From: Plenodomus lindquistii
Lineage: Eukaryota; Ascomycota; Dothideomycetes; Pleosporales; Leptosphaeriaceae
NCBI GenBank assembly: GCA_025504975.1
Contig: JANUWI010000003.1
Location: forward strand, 310,001-374,000
Length of the DNA stretch: 64,000 nucleotides
Reading direction: 5' to 3'
In this document: positions 24,044 through 36,000 of the stretch, in pieces
Position numbering within the stretch: the stretch's first letter is position 1
Layout: every line of letters starts with the position of its first letter
Notes under the pieces: generated by a model
Told to the model about the DNA's origin: nothing
Database searches by the model: none
What the model saw: the letters and a program-made list of their open reading frames with translations, nothing else
Position numbers and translations under genes: made by a program

Positions 24044-24696
24044 TTTATTAGTGGCTGGATGAAGTAGACTAGATGTCAAGTGTTGATTGCCGGGTGTGGT
24101 GAGGGTAGCTGTGCAAGAAGGTCTAATTAGATTGATCTAGCTAGGGAATTGCAAGAGCTAAACTTGTTTTGCGCACTAGCGCGGCTCTCGGACAAGTCAC
24201 ATCTGCTTCACCAGGGTTGCCACCATCAAGGTCCCAACGCAGCCTCGTCCGAGTTGTACAGCACTGCGATCTCACTATTGTCTCAGATCAAACGCCTCTA
24301 AGCCAGGTCCACGGTCCTGGTAAGCTGCAGATCGGCGACATTGCACATGTCGCGTGCAGGTTCCGAATCAATAATGGCCTGCAGCGTGCGGCTCCTTAGA
24401 ATGAACCATACGTCCGAAGGCTGTCAAACTCGCTTTTGCTCAAGCCTCACATCAGTTTCATTCGAGGAGAAGCTAGCAATGGCTCTTGCTGACCTGACTT
24501 GCCGAGGTCGAAGGCGGAAGAGTGGCTTCCAAATACTTTCGCGCGCTCTGACAATAGCTTATGCGGAGAGTTCAGCTCCTTTGCTTATCGGAACGAACTA
24601 TCTGTTCGACGGAAATGTTTTATTGGCCTTGCGAACCATGAACTGCTGGTTCACTCCGTGACAGTGATATTGAGATAAGATTGTTCTTATTCTGCA
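24044..24696. other. Intergenic, no supportable gene
   Basis: About 650 bases between the TAN1 start and the 3' end of the Mtf1-like gene, both on the minus strand. The plus ORF at 24341-24661 shows no recognisable features. Confidence 0.5.
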
Positions 24697-26748
24697 TCAA
24701 TTACCGCGACTACTGTACTGCCCAAGATTACCCTTGTGGCGAAAGTAATTGGGATGATCGCTTCCCGGAGCCTTGAATGGCCAATTTTTGTACGCAGTAA
24801 CTAACTCTTCCAGCATCTCTACGGTCAACATTCTGACCCTGAAATGATTCATCATGAGCCGACCACCCTTCTTTGGGTCTTTCAAACTTGGGCAATGCTT
24901 GATTATATCGCTCATCCCGTGTTGCATTCTGTCAAGCGCCCGACCTATTGGTTCACTTGGTATGTTGTAGAGACTAAACACGAAGTCTTGTACCCACTCG
25001 GTGTAGTCTGGTATGTCTTCCTTGTAAGGTCTGGGGATTGGTTCTGTGGAAATAAGACTAAGGCGGTTCTGAGGCCATACTTCATTAGACTTCATAGTAA
25101 GAGGCTCGAAGGGTCGCTGGTCCCATTGAATCCGGGGGGAAGGTGGTGTGCGCATGGACAAACGCTCATCTACCTCATTAGGTGCTGAGGGCTGAAAATT
25201 GGGAGTGATATTGGCGATTCCTTGATGCCATTCCTGATCTAGCCCCTCTATCTCCTTTATCAGAGCATCTCTTTTTGCACCATCTTTCATGCCCAAAGCT
25301 TTCACCTCGAGATTGTACATTTTCTCGGCTATGTCAGCGCAAGCTTCAATAATCGTTTTCATTCTCAAACCCGCTTTGAGAAGGTGACGTTTCTTCATGA
25401 ACGCTTGAATCTCATTGTATCCGGGATGAGCTCCAATCAGCGTCTTCAACGCCTTCCCTGTCCCAACTATCGAATCCAGGGCAACGTCAGGGTACTTCTC
25501 AGTTAGACTAAGCCCATCATTGTAGTGATCAATGTAGCTCTTCTGCAGCAGACCTGTTGTCGGATTGCCCGCCGCGTGCTGTTTGCGCAGGAATTCTTGC
25601 ATTGCTTCGACGCGCATAATACCAGTGCCCTTTGTGAGACGCTCGATTTCTTCAGCATAGTTGTAGGTGCCGCTGCGTCTATGTGGAGGAATTTCGAAGC
25701 CGTTCGCTCTTGCCCTTTTCAAGGTTCGGATTAAGCTCTCGAGCTCATACTGGGGTTCCCGCCCGCTGGACGCTCTCCCCACTCCGCGTTCACTACGCTC
25801 GCCATTCACAACCAATGTCATATTGTGTGTCAGCTCCAGGTAGCGGTTGGCCTTGTGTAAACTTGATATGGAGTCGGCGATGACGGGACTGAAGTCTTCG
25901 TGCTGCACCCAAAATAGAGTGCGCACGAGACCAAAAGCATGGAAGATGTCATTTGACCCTGCAGCAGACGCAAAATGATTGAAGAGCTGTTTAGCCATGG
26001 AATCAAAGCCAAGCCCGGGGAGTCTAGGGTCCCACACCAAGGAACCTGTGACCAAAACAGTGTTGTTGGCCTCCTGCGCCTTAGGATCCTGTGGGCTGCG
26101 GACAACCTGGTGCGGGAAGACTCCTTCAGACACCATTTCTCTATACGTCTCCAAGGCGCAGGGATCCTTTTCTATGAGTGTGTATTTTGAGCCAGGAGCG
26201 GTGAGGAGCGGCTCGAGGAATTGCTTGAACTTGTCGTATCGTGGCTCGAGGAGCACATGGCTGCGCGGGTTGAGGTAATCGTGGAGCTTTTGCGACCAAA
26301 GCCCTGCGCCGGGGTTGATGTCAATGACATCGCAGCCCTTGTGCTTGTCCAGCGTCGGACCAATGTATTTGATGACATCGTCTGGAGCGGTCGGATCAGC
26401 AAGTGCTTCCGGAGAAACTCTGGTGAGGCTCAACGTACCACATAAATCTGGACTTACAATTTGCGACCGTACATGCATTGCAGGCGTGTCTGGTATGCCC
26501 TGCTTGCGCCCAGCAGGCTTGGGCACCCTCGCCTCTTTAAGCGGATTTATAGCGGCGCTCAAAGTCTTGCTCAAGGGGAATTGGTCGTCTGTCTGTAGCC
26601 TCTCCTTCGACCAAATACCGATTGCACCCTTTTTGCGCCCCACTTGGCGAGTTTGCTGGAAACTGGCACATCGCGTCTGGCCATGGTCCACGACGAGAGC
26701 GCTTGTTCGGCCGAATACGCGCGATATCGACGTTCGCATGCGAATCAT
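24697..26748 (-). CDS. mtf1: Mitochondrial transcription factor Mtf1-like (rRNA adenine dimethylase superfamily)
   Basis: One long minus-strand ORF. The ATG at 26748 starts MIRMRTSISRVFGRTSAL, an Arg/Ser-rich mitochondrial presequence; upstream in-frame codons lack an ATG. The methyltransferase-like part begins with DDVIKYIGPTLDKHKGCDV, followed by IDINPGAGLWSQKLHDYL (SAM motif I) and VLLEPRYDKFKQFLEPLL. Later come LVTGSLVWDPRLPGLG and FHAFGLVRTLFWVQHEDFSP. A long fungal C-terminal extension follows. Known role: Mtf1/TFB proteins partner the mitochondrial RNA polymerase in promoter opening. Just before DDVIKY there is a likely 57-base intron (26382-26438; GTACGT donor, TGCTGAT branch, CTCCAG acceptor) that keeps frame and has no stop; splicing gives 664 aa and joins PDLC directly to DDVIKY as homologs have, while retention gives 683 aa. 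Confidence 0.82.
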   Translation of the reverse strand: MIRMRTSISRVFGRTSALVVDHGQTRCASFQQTRQVGRKKGAIGIWSKERLQTDDQFPLSKTLSAAINPLKEARVPKPAGRKQGIPDTPAMHVRSQIVSPDLCGTLSLTRVSPEALADPTAPDDVIKYIGPTLDKHKGCDVIDINPGAGLWSQKLHDYLNPRSHVLLEPRYDKFKQFLEPLLTAPGSKYTLIEKDPCALETYREMVSEGVFPHQVVRSPQDPKAQEANNTVLVTGSLVWDPRLPGLGFDSMAKQLFNHFASAAGSNDIFHAFGLVRTLFWVQHEDFSPVIADSISSLHKANRYLELTHNMTLVVNGERSERGVGRASSGREPQYELESLIRTLKRARANGFEIPPHRRSGTYNYAEEIERLTKGTGIMRVEAMQEFLRKQHAAGNPTTGLLQKSYIDHYNDGLSLTEKYPDVALDSIVGTGKALKTLIGAHPGYNEIQAFMKKRHLLKAGLRMKTIIEACADIAEKMYNLEVKALGMKDGAKRDALIKEIEGLDQEWHQGIANITPNFQPSAPNEVDERLSMRTPPSPRIQWDQRPFEPLTMKSNEVWPQNRLSLISTEPIPRPYKEDIPDYTEWVQDFVFSLYNIPSEPIGRALDRMQHGMSDIIKHCPSLKDPKKGGRLMMNHFRVRMLTVEMLEELVTAYKNWPFKAPGSDHPNYFRHKGNLGQYSSRGN

Positions 26749-26983
26749 CGGAGCAGATGATCGCAAAACTTCGTGGTATAGTGAAGCTGTTGCATTGGCC
26801 GCGTTCGTCCATACCACTTGCGGCTAGCGCGTATTCAACCTAGAGGCAAGGCACGTGTCCACGCGCATACACAGTACGCTTCGAACATTTCAACCTTTTG
26901 ATAACTCTCTACGAACACACATCACGGACCCCCAAATCGGAAAATTTGACACATATAACCTGAATATATGCTTAATACCAACT
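26749..26983. promoter_or_regulatory. Divergent promoter, Mtf1-like gene and amadoriase
   Basis: Only 235 bases separate the two outward-facing start codons, so the genes probably share a promoter region. A TA-rich patch (acatataacctgaatatatg) lies about 35 bases before the amadoriase ATG. Co-regulation is an inference. Confidence 0.45.
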
Positions 26984-28286
26984 ATGGACTCTCCGTGCCA
27001 CAGCAGTGAATACCTCGTCCTGGGCGCGGGGACATGGGGTTGTTCAATTGCTCTCGAGCTCGCACGACGAGGCTATCAATCCATCACAGTCTTGGACGGG
27101 AGCCCATTCCCCTCACCTGTCTCGGCAGGAAACGATCTCAACAAGATCGTAGAAGAAGCCGGCGAGCTGCACCCCAGTACTGACACGGATGCGGATTACT
27201 TTTGGAAGCGTGTGACTAAGATCGCAATGCACATGTGGAAACACGATCACTTGTTCGCGCCATGCTACTACGAGACGGGGTTTATCATGGCGGCTGTAGG
27301 CGATGAGGCGTATAAAAAATGTCTAGAATACGAGCAAGGTGAGCATAGCGAGCTTGTAGCACTCAACAGCATGGACGACTTTCACGGAACTATGCCCAAG
27401 GGCGTTTTACAAGGTCAGTTTCCAGGATGGCGAGGGTTCTGGGAGCCCAAAGGCGCTGGTTGGGTGTTTGCACGCGGTGCTCTCAGAGCAATGCATTCCG
27501 CAGCAGTGAAGTTGGGCGTCGAATTCGCTACTGGAGATGATGGCAGAGTGGAAGAGTTGCTGCGTTCCTCAAGCAACGACAGTATACTCGGTGCAAGGAC
27601 CTTGGGTGGAAGTAGATACCTTGCAAACCATACTATTCTAGCCACCGGGGCATGCAGCGATCTTTTCCTGGATTTCAAAGGACAACTTCGCCCTACTGCA
27701 TGGACACTCGCGCATCTCCCACTTCTGCCTGAAGAAGTGCAACACTACCGCAATCTGCCAGTATTATACGGCGTTGACAGAGGGTTCTTTATCGAGCCGT
27801 GACTTCGAGAACAACGAACTCAAAGTCTGTGATGAACATCCAGGCTATATCAACCCTACGGCTGACTCCAGCGGGAACCTGTGCTCCAGGCCTTTCGCTC
27901 GCAATAGTATACCAAAGGCAGCAGAGACTCGCATGCGCCATCTCTTGTCAGAAACCATGCCTCAGTTTGCTGACCGACCGTTCAGCTTTGCACGCATATG
28001 TTGGGATGCAGACACAGTCGATCGAACTTTCCTGATTGACAAACACCCACACCTAGACAACCTGATTGTAGCTGTCAGCGGCTCGGGTAATGGTTTCATG
28101 GCGTGTCCCGCTGTAGGTGTATTGGTAGCCGATCTACTAGAGGGTACACTGGAGGACAGACTTGGAATAATCCTTCGGTGGCGACCCGAGATCAGCGAGG
28201 ACAGAGACATTTGGGATACGCAGGGTCGGTATGGAGCGGATGGGAGAGTGATGAACTTTCGTGAAGTGAAAGAATGGACAGAATGA
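26984..28286 (+). pseudogene. Fructosyl-amine oxidase (amadoriase) with a one-base frameshift
   Basis: The protein starts MDSPCHSSEYLVLGAGTWGC, with the FAD dinucleotide motif GAGTWG at about residues 14-19, then ALELARRGYQSITVLDGSP. Further family features are GNDLNKIVEE, YYETGFIM, WEPKGAGWVFARGALRAMH, HTILATGACSDL and YGVDRGFFIEP. At 27800 a TGA stops this frame. The very next codons in the shifted frame (DFENNELKVCDEHPGYI) continue the family without a gap, and the C-terminal half follows: FARICWDADTVDRTFLIDKH (with the Cys that binds FAD covalently in homologs), AVSGSGNGFMACPAVG and the end at 28286. Across the break about 434 residues are recognisable, the normal family length. The shift equals one extra base at 27797-27800; no intron fits. 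Known role: oxidative deglycation of Amadori products, yielding glucosone, amino acid and peroxide. It is either a very recent pseudogene or an assembly error. Confidence 0.88.
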
Positions 28287-31200
28287 TCAATCTTATTCGC
28301 TGTGTTCGTTACATGTTTCGTACCACCTCGCGTGTGCGCACTTGTGTGGTTTCTGTAATGTCTTTAGTGCTGCAGCGGACCATATGACATGAGGGATTGG
28401 AGAGACCAAGTGGAGGTAAGAGAGCATATCATACTCTTCATGTTTCTGGGAACTTCGCCACAGAGAGCCAAGAAGACACAATAGTCGATACGGGACTTAG
28501 CGCACTTGCACTGGCTGAGTGGCCAGAATCGTTCGACGGATTATTGAAGTCTCCACGGAGGTTACCACCTAAGAGGCCTCGGGTAACATTGGTTTCTGCC
28601 TACGTGCAAGACGCACAGCAAGTTAGCGATGGCTGGCAACATGAATCCCCGCATGCCATCGCACACAAGTAGCATGCTGTAAGACTTCCACTTGCAATGC
28701 CTTTTCAGAAGACACTCAGAGGATTGTCACGTGTACTCGGGAACGTTACTGTGTTGCGTGCAGACGTTTATCCCGGCTATGTGTATCCCTCGGACACTGC
28801 CACGTTTTTAAGGCCTCCTCCACCGTTTAACCTTCCCCCCCCCCCAACAAAGGCCTCCAGCGCCTAATAATAGCAACCAAATTGTGCAGGGCGAAGCGGG
28901 AGGAACAAAATGACTGGTACGGGGCGGAAAAATGGGGTTAGGCTCCAGGCCGCTTATGTCTTGCCAAAGAACACTGCCTTCGTGTCTGGGCGACATGATC
29001 GACTAAAGGGATCCATGAGGGTGAAGCAGACCAATAGCTGTACCATGTGTCTCCCAAGGTACAGAAGGACCTGGAAGGTCCCGCATATGATCCAACAGTA
29101 TAGCAATGCTCAGGGATTGCATGACCAAGCTCTGCGGTGTGACTCCCGAGAGGCAGTGGGATCTCTACGTAGCCTAGCCGCTCTATAGATTGGCACCTGT
29201 AGGTTGCTACACGTGCAGGCTAGTCTTGAGTTATTGGTGGACTTTGTGCCAGCGCTGACACTTCGATAGTACTGAGCCATAAGACTTGCTTCCTGACTAG
29301 GAGAAGTGGGTACGATAGGACCAGATGTCGAACGATGAAAGACTGCGAATCCCGAGCATTGGAAGGCTTGCCGGGTCATTAAGGAGCAAACATAGTACAA
29401 GGTCTGTCTTCAAACCGAACAACGATACCTAGTTAGAGAGGACATTGCTTGAGTCACTCGTCCTGCTCAAGTGACATCCTTGCGCAGCCTGGATGGCGCC
29501 TGTGCACATGTTGAGAGCACTAAACTGCATGATCAGATGTTGCTAGTGGATCTTTGAGTCTTTCCTGGTGGACTTGGTGATCGTGTTCTGCATCATACTT
29601 CGGGCGCAGAGAAAACGATCGCGTACAACTGTGAGATTGGCACGATGTCTGATAGAGGCTGGAACGGAAGTCAGACCTTAGCTGTTACCTGCCATGTTCT
29701 CCTGCACAACATATGTGTAGGCATGCTTTATACATGGGGACGTTCGGGCGCTGCTTTGACCTAATGACCCTACAACCGTAGAGAAGTACGATGAGGCATG
29801 TGTGCTGTGCTCGAGGGAAGCTCCTCCGTGATCGAAGTGTTGCTGTAATGGCGTCCAAATGGGGTGAACCAAAGAAAAGGCCAATGACTGGCCTTGGTAC
29901 AACAGGTATGATAGCTCCAGGTGGCAATCACACTGAGTCTAGCAATGCCAACGCGTCATCTAATACTACTGTCAATGTTTCGCGATGTCCTCGTGCTTTA
30001 GTACCGCGTGCTATCAGATGATTTGTATCATATCCTTTGAGTCCAATGGTCTCGACCATTTTCTCACTAGAGGTAATTCTGTCCATCTGTGTCATGCTCA
30101 TTGCAGAAGAATAGAAGTATCTGACCCCATGATCGTAAACACAACAATTCATTATTGCTGCACAGCTACTCTGCGTGTCAAACACCTACGATGCCTCAAT
30201 CTATTCGATGCTGTACGTAACAAGCCTTACCAAAGAACGTCCCGACCTCCACCGGAGAGGGTGTCCATGTGTTTCTCAACGCCCGGTCGAAGAGACTGCC
30301 TCGCAACGTGTACCATGGTCTATTATTTCTGACTCGGACCACTGTGGTTCTAATCTGAAAGGATGCCCCAACAAAGCATCCGTATGTAATGTCTCGAATC
30401 GAGGTTGCCCAATTGGATAACCCATGAAGTAATTCGGTCGTACTCAATGAGCCGTTGGCTTTTTGTGTCCCTTCAGCACGGAGTAGACAAAAGCGAGGCA
30501 TTTTTCTTTGCATGAGCAGCGGCAAGAGCAATTGGCTCAGTTTGAGCTTGACTATTCAGACGGGACAATTCTCGCTCCATGCTGGGGCGCTTCAACGATG
30601 GTCGTTGGTCATCTTAGGGCGCGATGCTGTTGGTCATGTTTCTGCCTTCGCTGTTCGGCCACTTGCACATACATTAGTGCTTTTCCCATGACACCGAGCT
30701 ATTCGATGACAGTAAAATTTGATTTGCAAGCGACGTCTCCATCAACAGGACGCGTATGGGCATGGGTGTTGTATCATAGTCGACCTGCTGGTAGCTAGAC
30801 CAGTACAGCAGGCGGGACACGGCGATGGCTGCAACAGGGGCATAGAGTGGACAAACTCAAACATCGCTTACCTCAGATTTGAATGACTTCACAGTTGCCA
30901 TGGCACATGGGACAGACAAGTGTGTCGCTAACGACACCTCCCTCTAATAATAGCGTTGCATTTACGCCCGGCCAGCTTAGCGAATCACCAGCATCAGCAG
31001 CTGTGCCGTTTTGCAACAACCGGAGTTAGCGCTCCACCTCCAAGCTTCCTGCGATCTACAGCCCATCATCTCCAGCGCCATGGAGAGCACAATCCCGCCC
31101 CTCATACGCTCCAGCCTTGGGTCGTCTTACAGGCCGCGGGACTAGTGTGATGTTGTGACTTTTTGCTGCGTTGCAGCGCGTACAATGCGTGGTGAGCTCA

Positions 31201-32151
31201 CGCTCAAGTTGGAGAAACCACTTTATGTCCAGGCACCATCGGTAACCGACGCGCTGCACGCTGCTAGCCGTGCGCGGCATGCAATTCGCATCAAGATCGC
31301 GTCCAGGTGAACCGACTGAAGGTTCATCCCGGCGACTCATGGATCCTGGGCTTCTGGCAACCCTGGCAGGCCACTTCGTGGACCACGCTAGGGGCGCTCG
31401 GTTCACCGTCATGGCGGTACAGTACTGTCCCTTCATCCTAACAGGGGTCAGTTAGCCGGCCCGCGAGGCTCACTTGCACCCCACTGCAGTTGTGAAGGGG
31501 TTATGCTGCATGCACCTTTGCTGGACTAGGGTCAGTCAAGAGGGAGCGGTAACTGAATAGGAAGCGGGAAGCCAACGCAATAAGCATTAATCCATATGCG
31601 CTCATCACGAGCCCGACCTTCTTGGTCGGATAGGCAGCTGGAAGGAGCGTCTTCATCGAGTCTTACATCGGTCTGCGCCTCAAATCTACAGAGAAAGTGT
31701 AGACCACATGGTCGGCTGCATAGCTTCTACATGTCTATCTTGGTACCTTAAGGCCTTCCTTTGCGGGCCATTGTTGTATCAGGTACTGCAAGACATCACA
31801 ACACCGCCACTACCCGCCACATTTTCTTAGGAAGTCTAACCCCACAGCCTTACCTCTGTGGAGTCGCTCTTAGGACATCACTAGGCCAAGGCTGTACACC
31901 CTGGACTAGCAGCCTTACTATCATCCTAACTACCTGGGATCTGGGTCTGTGCCTTGAGACTCGACCGTGATCAGCCATCCGCTGGTTCTCCCGCTTGAAC
32001 GCACTGGCCCATCATATCCTGTGATATACAGTTCACGTAAAGATCACTTGCAGCCACTCGAACTCTGGCATACTTTAGTTTTGCAATTCCCTTCTATCTT
32101 ACCTCCTCCGGCCGTACTCCAGGAACTTCACCGACAGCGCGTTACACAAAA
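28287..32151. other. Gene desert, left part
   Basis: About 3.9 kb at normal GC. Short ORFs on both strands show no motifs or splice chains. It holds a poly-C run near 28838-28850. I see no transposase or reverse-transcriptase signature and no RIP-like AT richness. The last ~100 bases before 32152 are pyrimidine-rich and are probably the leader of the zinc-finger gene. Confidence 0.45.
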
Positions 32152-33025
32152 ATGGCCTTCTTTTTCCCCGAGGCAGAGCTGGCCCTGCTTGGTCCGGATG
32201 ACAGCATAGCGCACCTCTACCCCTCCAGCACCTGCCAGTCACCACCAAGCCTTATGTATTCCCCACCCCTACACCACATGTCTCAACGAACACCTACAAC
32301 TCTACCCGGGAACGAAGCCATGTATACACCGTCACACGAATACAGGCCTATGATGGAGTCTCCGTACCCACCACACCATCTCTGGTCGTCGCAGCCAACC
32401 TCTGTGTCAATGCCCCAAGTGTCTTCATATGCTCCATACCCGCCTTTTTCAAGCATAGCATCAGCTCCAATCTTATCACACGAATCGAGCCCCTTCACAC
32501 ATCCTTACGCAGTACCTCGGGCCTCACGATCTCACTCTGCTTCGTCTTCTGTAGGTCCAGGCGTCCATTCTGCGGTGCCCTCAGAGCGGTCTCCACCAGC
32601 TCTCTCCCGCTCATTGTCTCCATCTTCACCAGATCTGCGAGCATTTGGGATCCCCAACAAAAACGGGACGTGGAGCTGCGCCTACCCTGGTTGCACTTCC
32701 AGAGCAGTCTTCACCAGGGGTTGTGACCTCCGAAAACATCACAAGCGGCACACCAAGTCCTTTTTCTGTCATCATACAGACTGCCCACAGTCTTCTGGAG
32801 GTGGATTCTCGAGCAAGAAGGATCTTGCAAGGCATGAGGCCAAACACAATCCAGGGGTATTGTGTGAATGGGACGGTTGTGACAGAGTCTTCAGTCGTGT
32901 TGACAACATGGTATGTAAATTGTCGTTTCGTTCGACTGATCAATTTGCTGATTTCTTCACAGCGAGACCACGTAAAGAGAATACACCTGAAAGCATCGAG
33001 AAAATCTTCGACCGCGTCCCATTAG
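32152..33025 (+). CDS. C2H2 zinc-finger transcription factor
   Basis: Two exons, 32152-32910 and 32963-33025, joined across a 52-base intron (GTATGT donor, GCTGAT branch, TCACAG acceptor), give 273 aa. The first ~165 residues are low-complexity, rich in Pro, Ser and Tyr (SYAPYPPFSSIASAP), typical of a disordered activation region. Three zinc fingers fill the C-terminal ~100 residues: CAYPGCTSRAVFTRGCDL..HHKRH, FFCHHTDCP..GFSSKKDLARHEAKH and CEWDGCDRVFSRVDNM with the last His residues (RDHVKRIH) supplied by exon 2. Without splicing the third finger would lose its histidines, which confirms the intron. DNA target unknown; this finger arrangement is common among Pezizomycotina regulators. It stands alone in a gene desert, so context gives no hint of its pathway. 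Confidence 0.88.
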
Positions 33026-36000
33026 ATCGCCCCCCCTCAGTCACATCAGCCTGTGATCACTCGAGATGGTCTCGAACGTGGTACGCACAGCCAGCAACAA
33101 GATGTCTATCGCCAACGTCTCTCACGAGAGCACGCATCTAACACCAGATCCGTTGGGCAACTTTCGACCCCTCGGCAGTACCGTTTCACGGGCGGCTGAC
33201 GACACTGCCCATTTCACTTTCGTTTAAGATACCCAATTTTGCATCATTCGTTTTCACTTTGCGCTTCTCTGCATGGCATCGATACGGCGTTTATCAAATT
33301 ACAGCACAACATGTGGAGCTGACCTTTTTCGACTCCCATGCCCGTGGTGACTAGAACTTTGTTGGGACTTTGTGTGGATAGGTGCATATGGCGGCGCTGT
33401 TGCCTACACTAGCTTGCTCGTTGTCACGCTCCGAGAACAAGAACGAATGGAAGACAATTACTACCGATGCTATTTTCACCGTGCTTTGTTCAAACACGGT
33501 ATGCCTCAAGTCGCGCTATAATCCCAATTCGCAATTTTACTGCTGTTCTCGATTTCTTCGCGTAGCAGAACATCACGCCAGGCTCCCAGCCAGGCCGGGT
33601 CATCCACGAGAGTCTCCCCGGCTGTTTAGTGGGAGGCCTGAAGTCCACAACAAGGCTGACTTGACGGCCCCATCCACTAAAGTGATAGTCTGAGACCCTG
33701 CCACAAACCCTGCCACAATGACGGCTCCCCCGCGAATCACAATCCGCCCTTGTTTTCGCAACGATCGCGGGCGTTCTACTCCGGGAACAGGTGACTGGGT
33801 ATACAAAAAGGGTACATTCTGCGATGGAGGCGAAATTCGCCCCACCTACAACCATGCAAATCCGCACAAACACCTGCCACTTGCAGTGCGAGCATTCATC
33901 CAGACACCATGTCACTTTCGTCGAGCACGGACTAGCCATGTAGTTTAATGGTGCACCCGTTGGGTGTTGGTGGTTGCAAACATTGTTGAACAACAGCCCA
34001 AACGTTTCAAGACTCGCCCACGTCAAGTATATCTGACATCAGACCTGCAGGCCCTAAGGCGCAGGGAGCATAATGCTGGTCGAAGGTTGCCAGTGTGGCT
34101 CCCGGCCGCTGGTCTACGGATATAAAGGATTGGGCGTATCGTTGACTCAACACTACGAGCTCTCTGAGTGGTGGATCAAACGTACAACAAGGTTGGCCAG
34201 CACGACCTTTACTCTCATTGACCAGTATTCGAGGAATAGCCTGGGACTGACACATGTTACGTGCCTGCTAAGTTATCACCCCTTTAGTGCATATGCACGA
34301 AGACATCATAGAGTAACTGCAGTTATTTCACACTTTGCACGGCGGGCTTGTACAAAGGAAGGTGTCACTCAAATCCGACGGTGTGTTCTCCGGGCGGCAA
34401 TCCTACGACCGTGTGAGTGCATTTGGCGCGACCGTTGCGCAGCCGTCCACGCGACGTCCTTGTCGATGGCTGTGCATTCACTCTACCAGCGCACAGGTAC
34501 ACTCTCCCGTCACACAGCAAGAAATAAACTTTCCCGACCATTGTTTTCCCGCGCGCGTGGCTATGGAGGCATTGGACTCGCTTGATAGAAGTCTCCGATG
34601 CCGCCGACCTGGCAGCCACCAAATGGATAGTTTTTGCGTCACTTGTCGAATGCTTCCCACACAGTCCACACGGTACACCCCTGCGCCAACCGGTGAAGGT
34701 CAATTTGCACCGCTGCAGCGATTTAACCTTGCACAGACTTAGCGGCCCCCACCTTGGAACGCAGTAGCGTATCCAGTTGGGTAGTCTCTGGGCCAAGTTA
34801 GTTTGAACCCTCATCTGTGATGCTTTTCCATCCCTACGCGCTTCTCGTGGCCCCCATCATCTGTTCTAATTTTGTGAAATGAAGTGCTTGGATTCCATTC
34901 CTTTCGCAACCTGCGGCCGTGCGCTAAGCAATGGATGTCGCTTAGCCCTGTAAACCCAGGGCTCAGGTATCGCGCATGCTGCTGCCAGGTCCGCGGATGT
35001 GCAACGTCTTTTGGAAGGCACTGCGATTTATCCCGTCTCATACAACATATCAGCAACACTCTACTTTCAACAGAAATGCAAAAACGATTAATGTCCGCTC
35101 ACTGGCGCGAAAGTGAGGTCTTTCAGTGCTCGCATTGTATGGACGCAGGTCCCTTGTAGCAAGCGCTTACGGCGCTTTCTATCCAAAATACAAGAGGTTC
35201 GATCGACACCCAACACTTCAGCTGAAGAAGCAGCGTTCCGCTAGTACAAGCCATTGATCACGGTCACGATCAATGTACATACTCACACCCCACTCTAGAG
35301 TCTCGACGTCGCCGGCCAAAGACGACCTGCAGGCACAACTCCACTCTTCATTGAACTCGGTTGCGAGTCATACGAAAGATCCTCACGATAGCGGGGTCCT
35401 TCCTTCCTGCAACTCTTCATGCTCGAACATCGAATGACAACTTGACTCGGACTCTACCGATGCGTACGGGCCCAGTGCTCCCGCTCTCAAAGTTGTCGAG
35501 CTAGCAGCCCGTTAGTGGATCGCAATGGTATGAAACGGAAAAGCACGGCTTTGGTTTAGCGGTCAACGGGGCAAGCCACTGGTGTTCCTGGCTGCTAACC
35601 TCATCCCAAACATCACACACAGCGGGCTAACGCGCCGAAGAATTGGCTGCTTTTCGCGGCGCACGGAGACGCAACATACCATCTCAGAAGAGCATGTGCA
35701 ACATAAAACATTTCAAATCACCCCTTGACCCATGCGATGCGAGACTAGAAATGCACAATGCGTGGTCTGCCCGTTGGCGTTGCCAGGGCGCTTGATGGCC
35801 CCCCCTGAATGGAATCGCGGATGAACACATGCGACTGGGCGCGTGCTTTACACTCGATCGGCCCGATTCTTTACCGAGCGCTTCCCGTTGTCCTGAAGCT
35901 GGTACCTACTCGTACACTACTGCCGTTGCTCGAGATGCCGTTTCAGCTTTTCGTAGCTGCGCGCATAATATTCGTTCACGGTACATACAGAAGCTACGAG

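Noticed and set aside
29640..29760. A stretch reading 'CHVLLHNICV', faintly like a DDE transposase end
   Set aside because: Only about ten residues resemble it, with no catalytic motif or terminal inverted repeats nearby.
33490..34814. ORFs of 135-178 codons on both strands in the gene desert
   Set aside because: Length alone is expected by chance at this GC content; compositions look random and strands conflict.
35190..35600. Possible tRNA-like 'ggttcgat' sequence
   Set aside because: No matching acceptor and anticodon stems could be folded around it.
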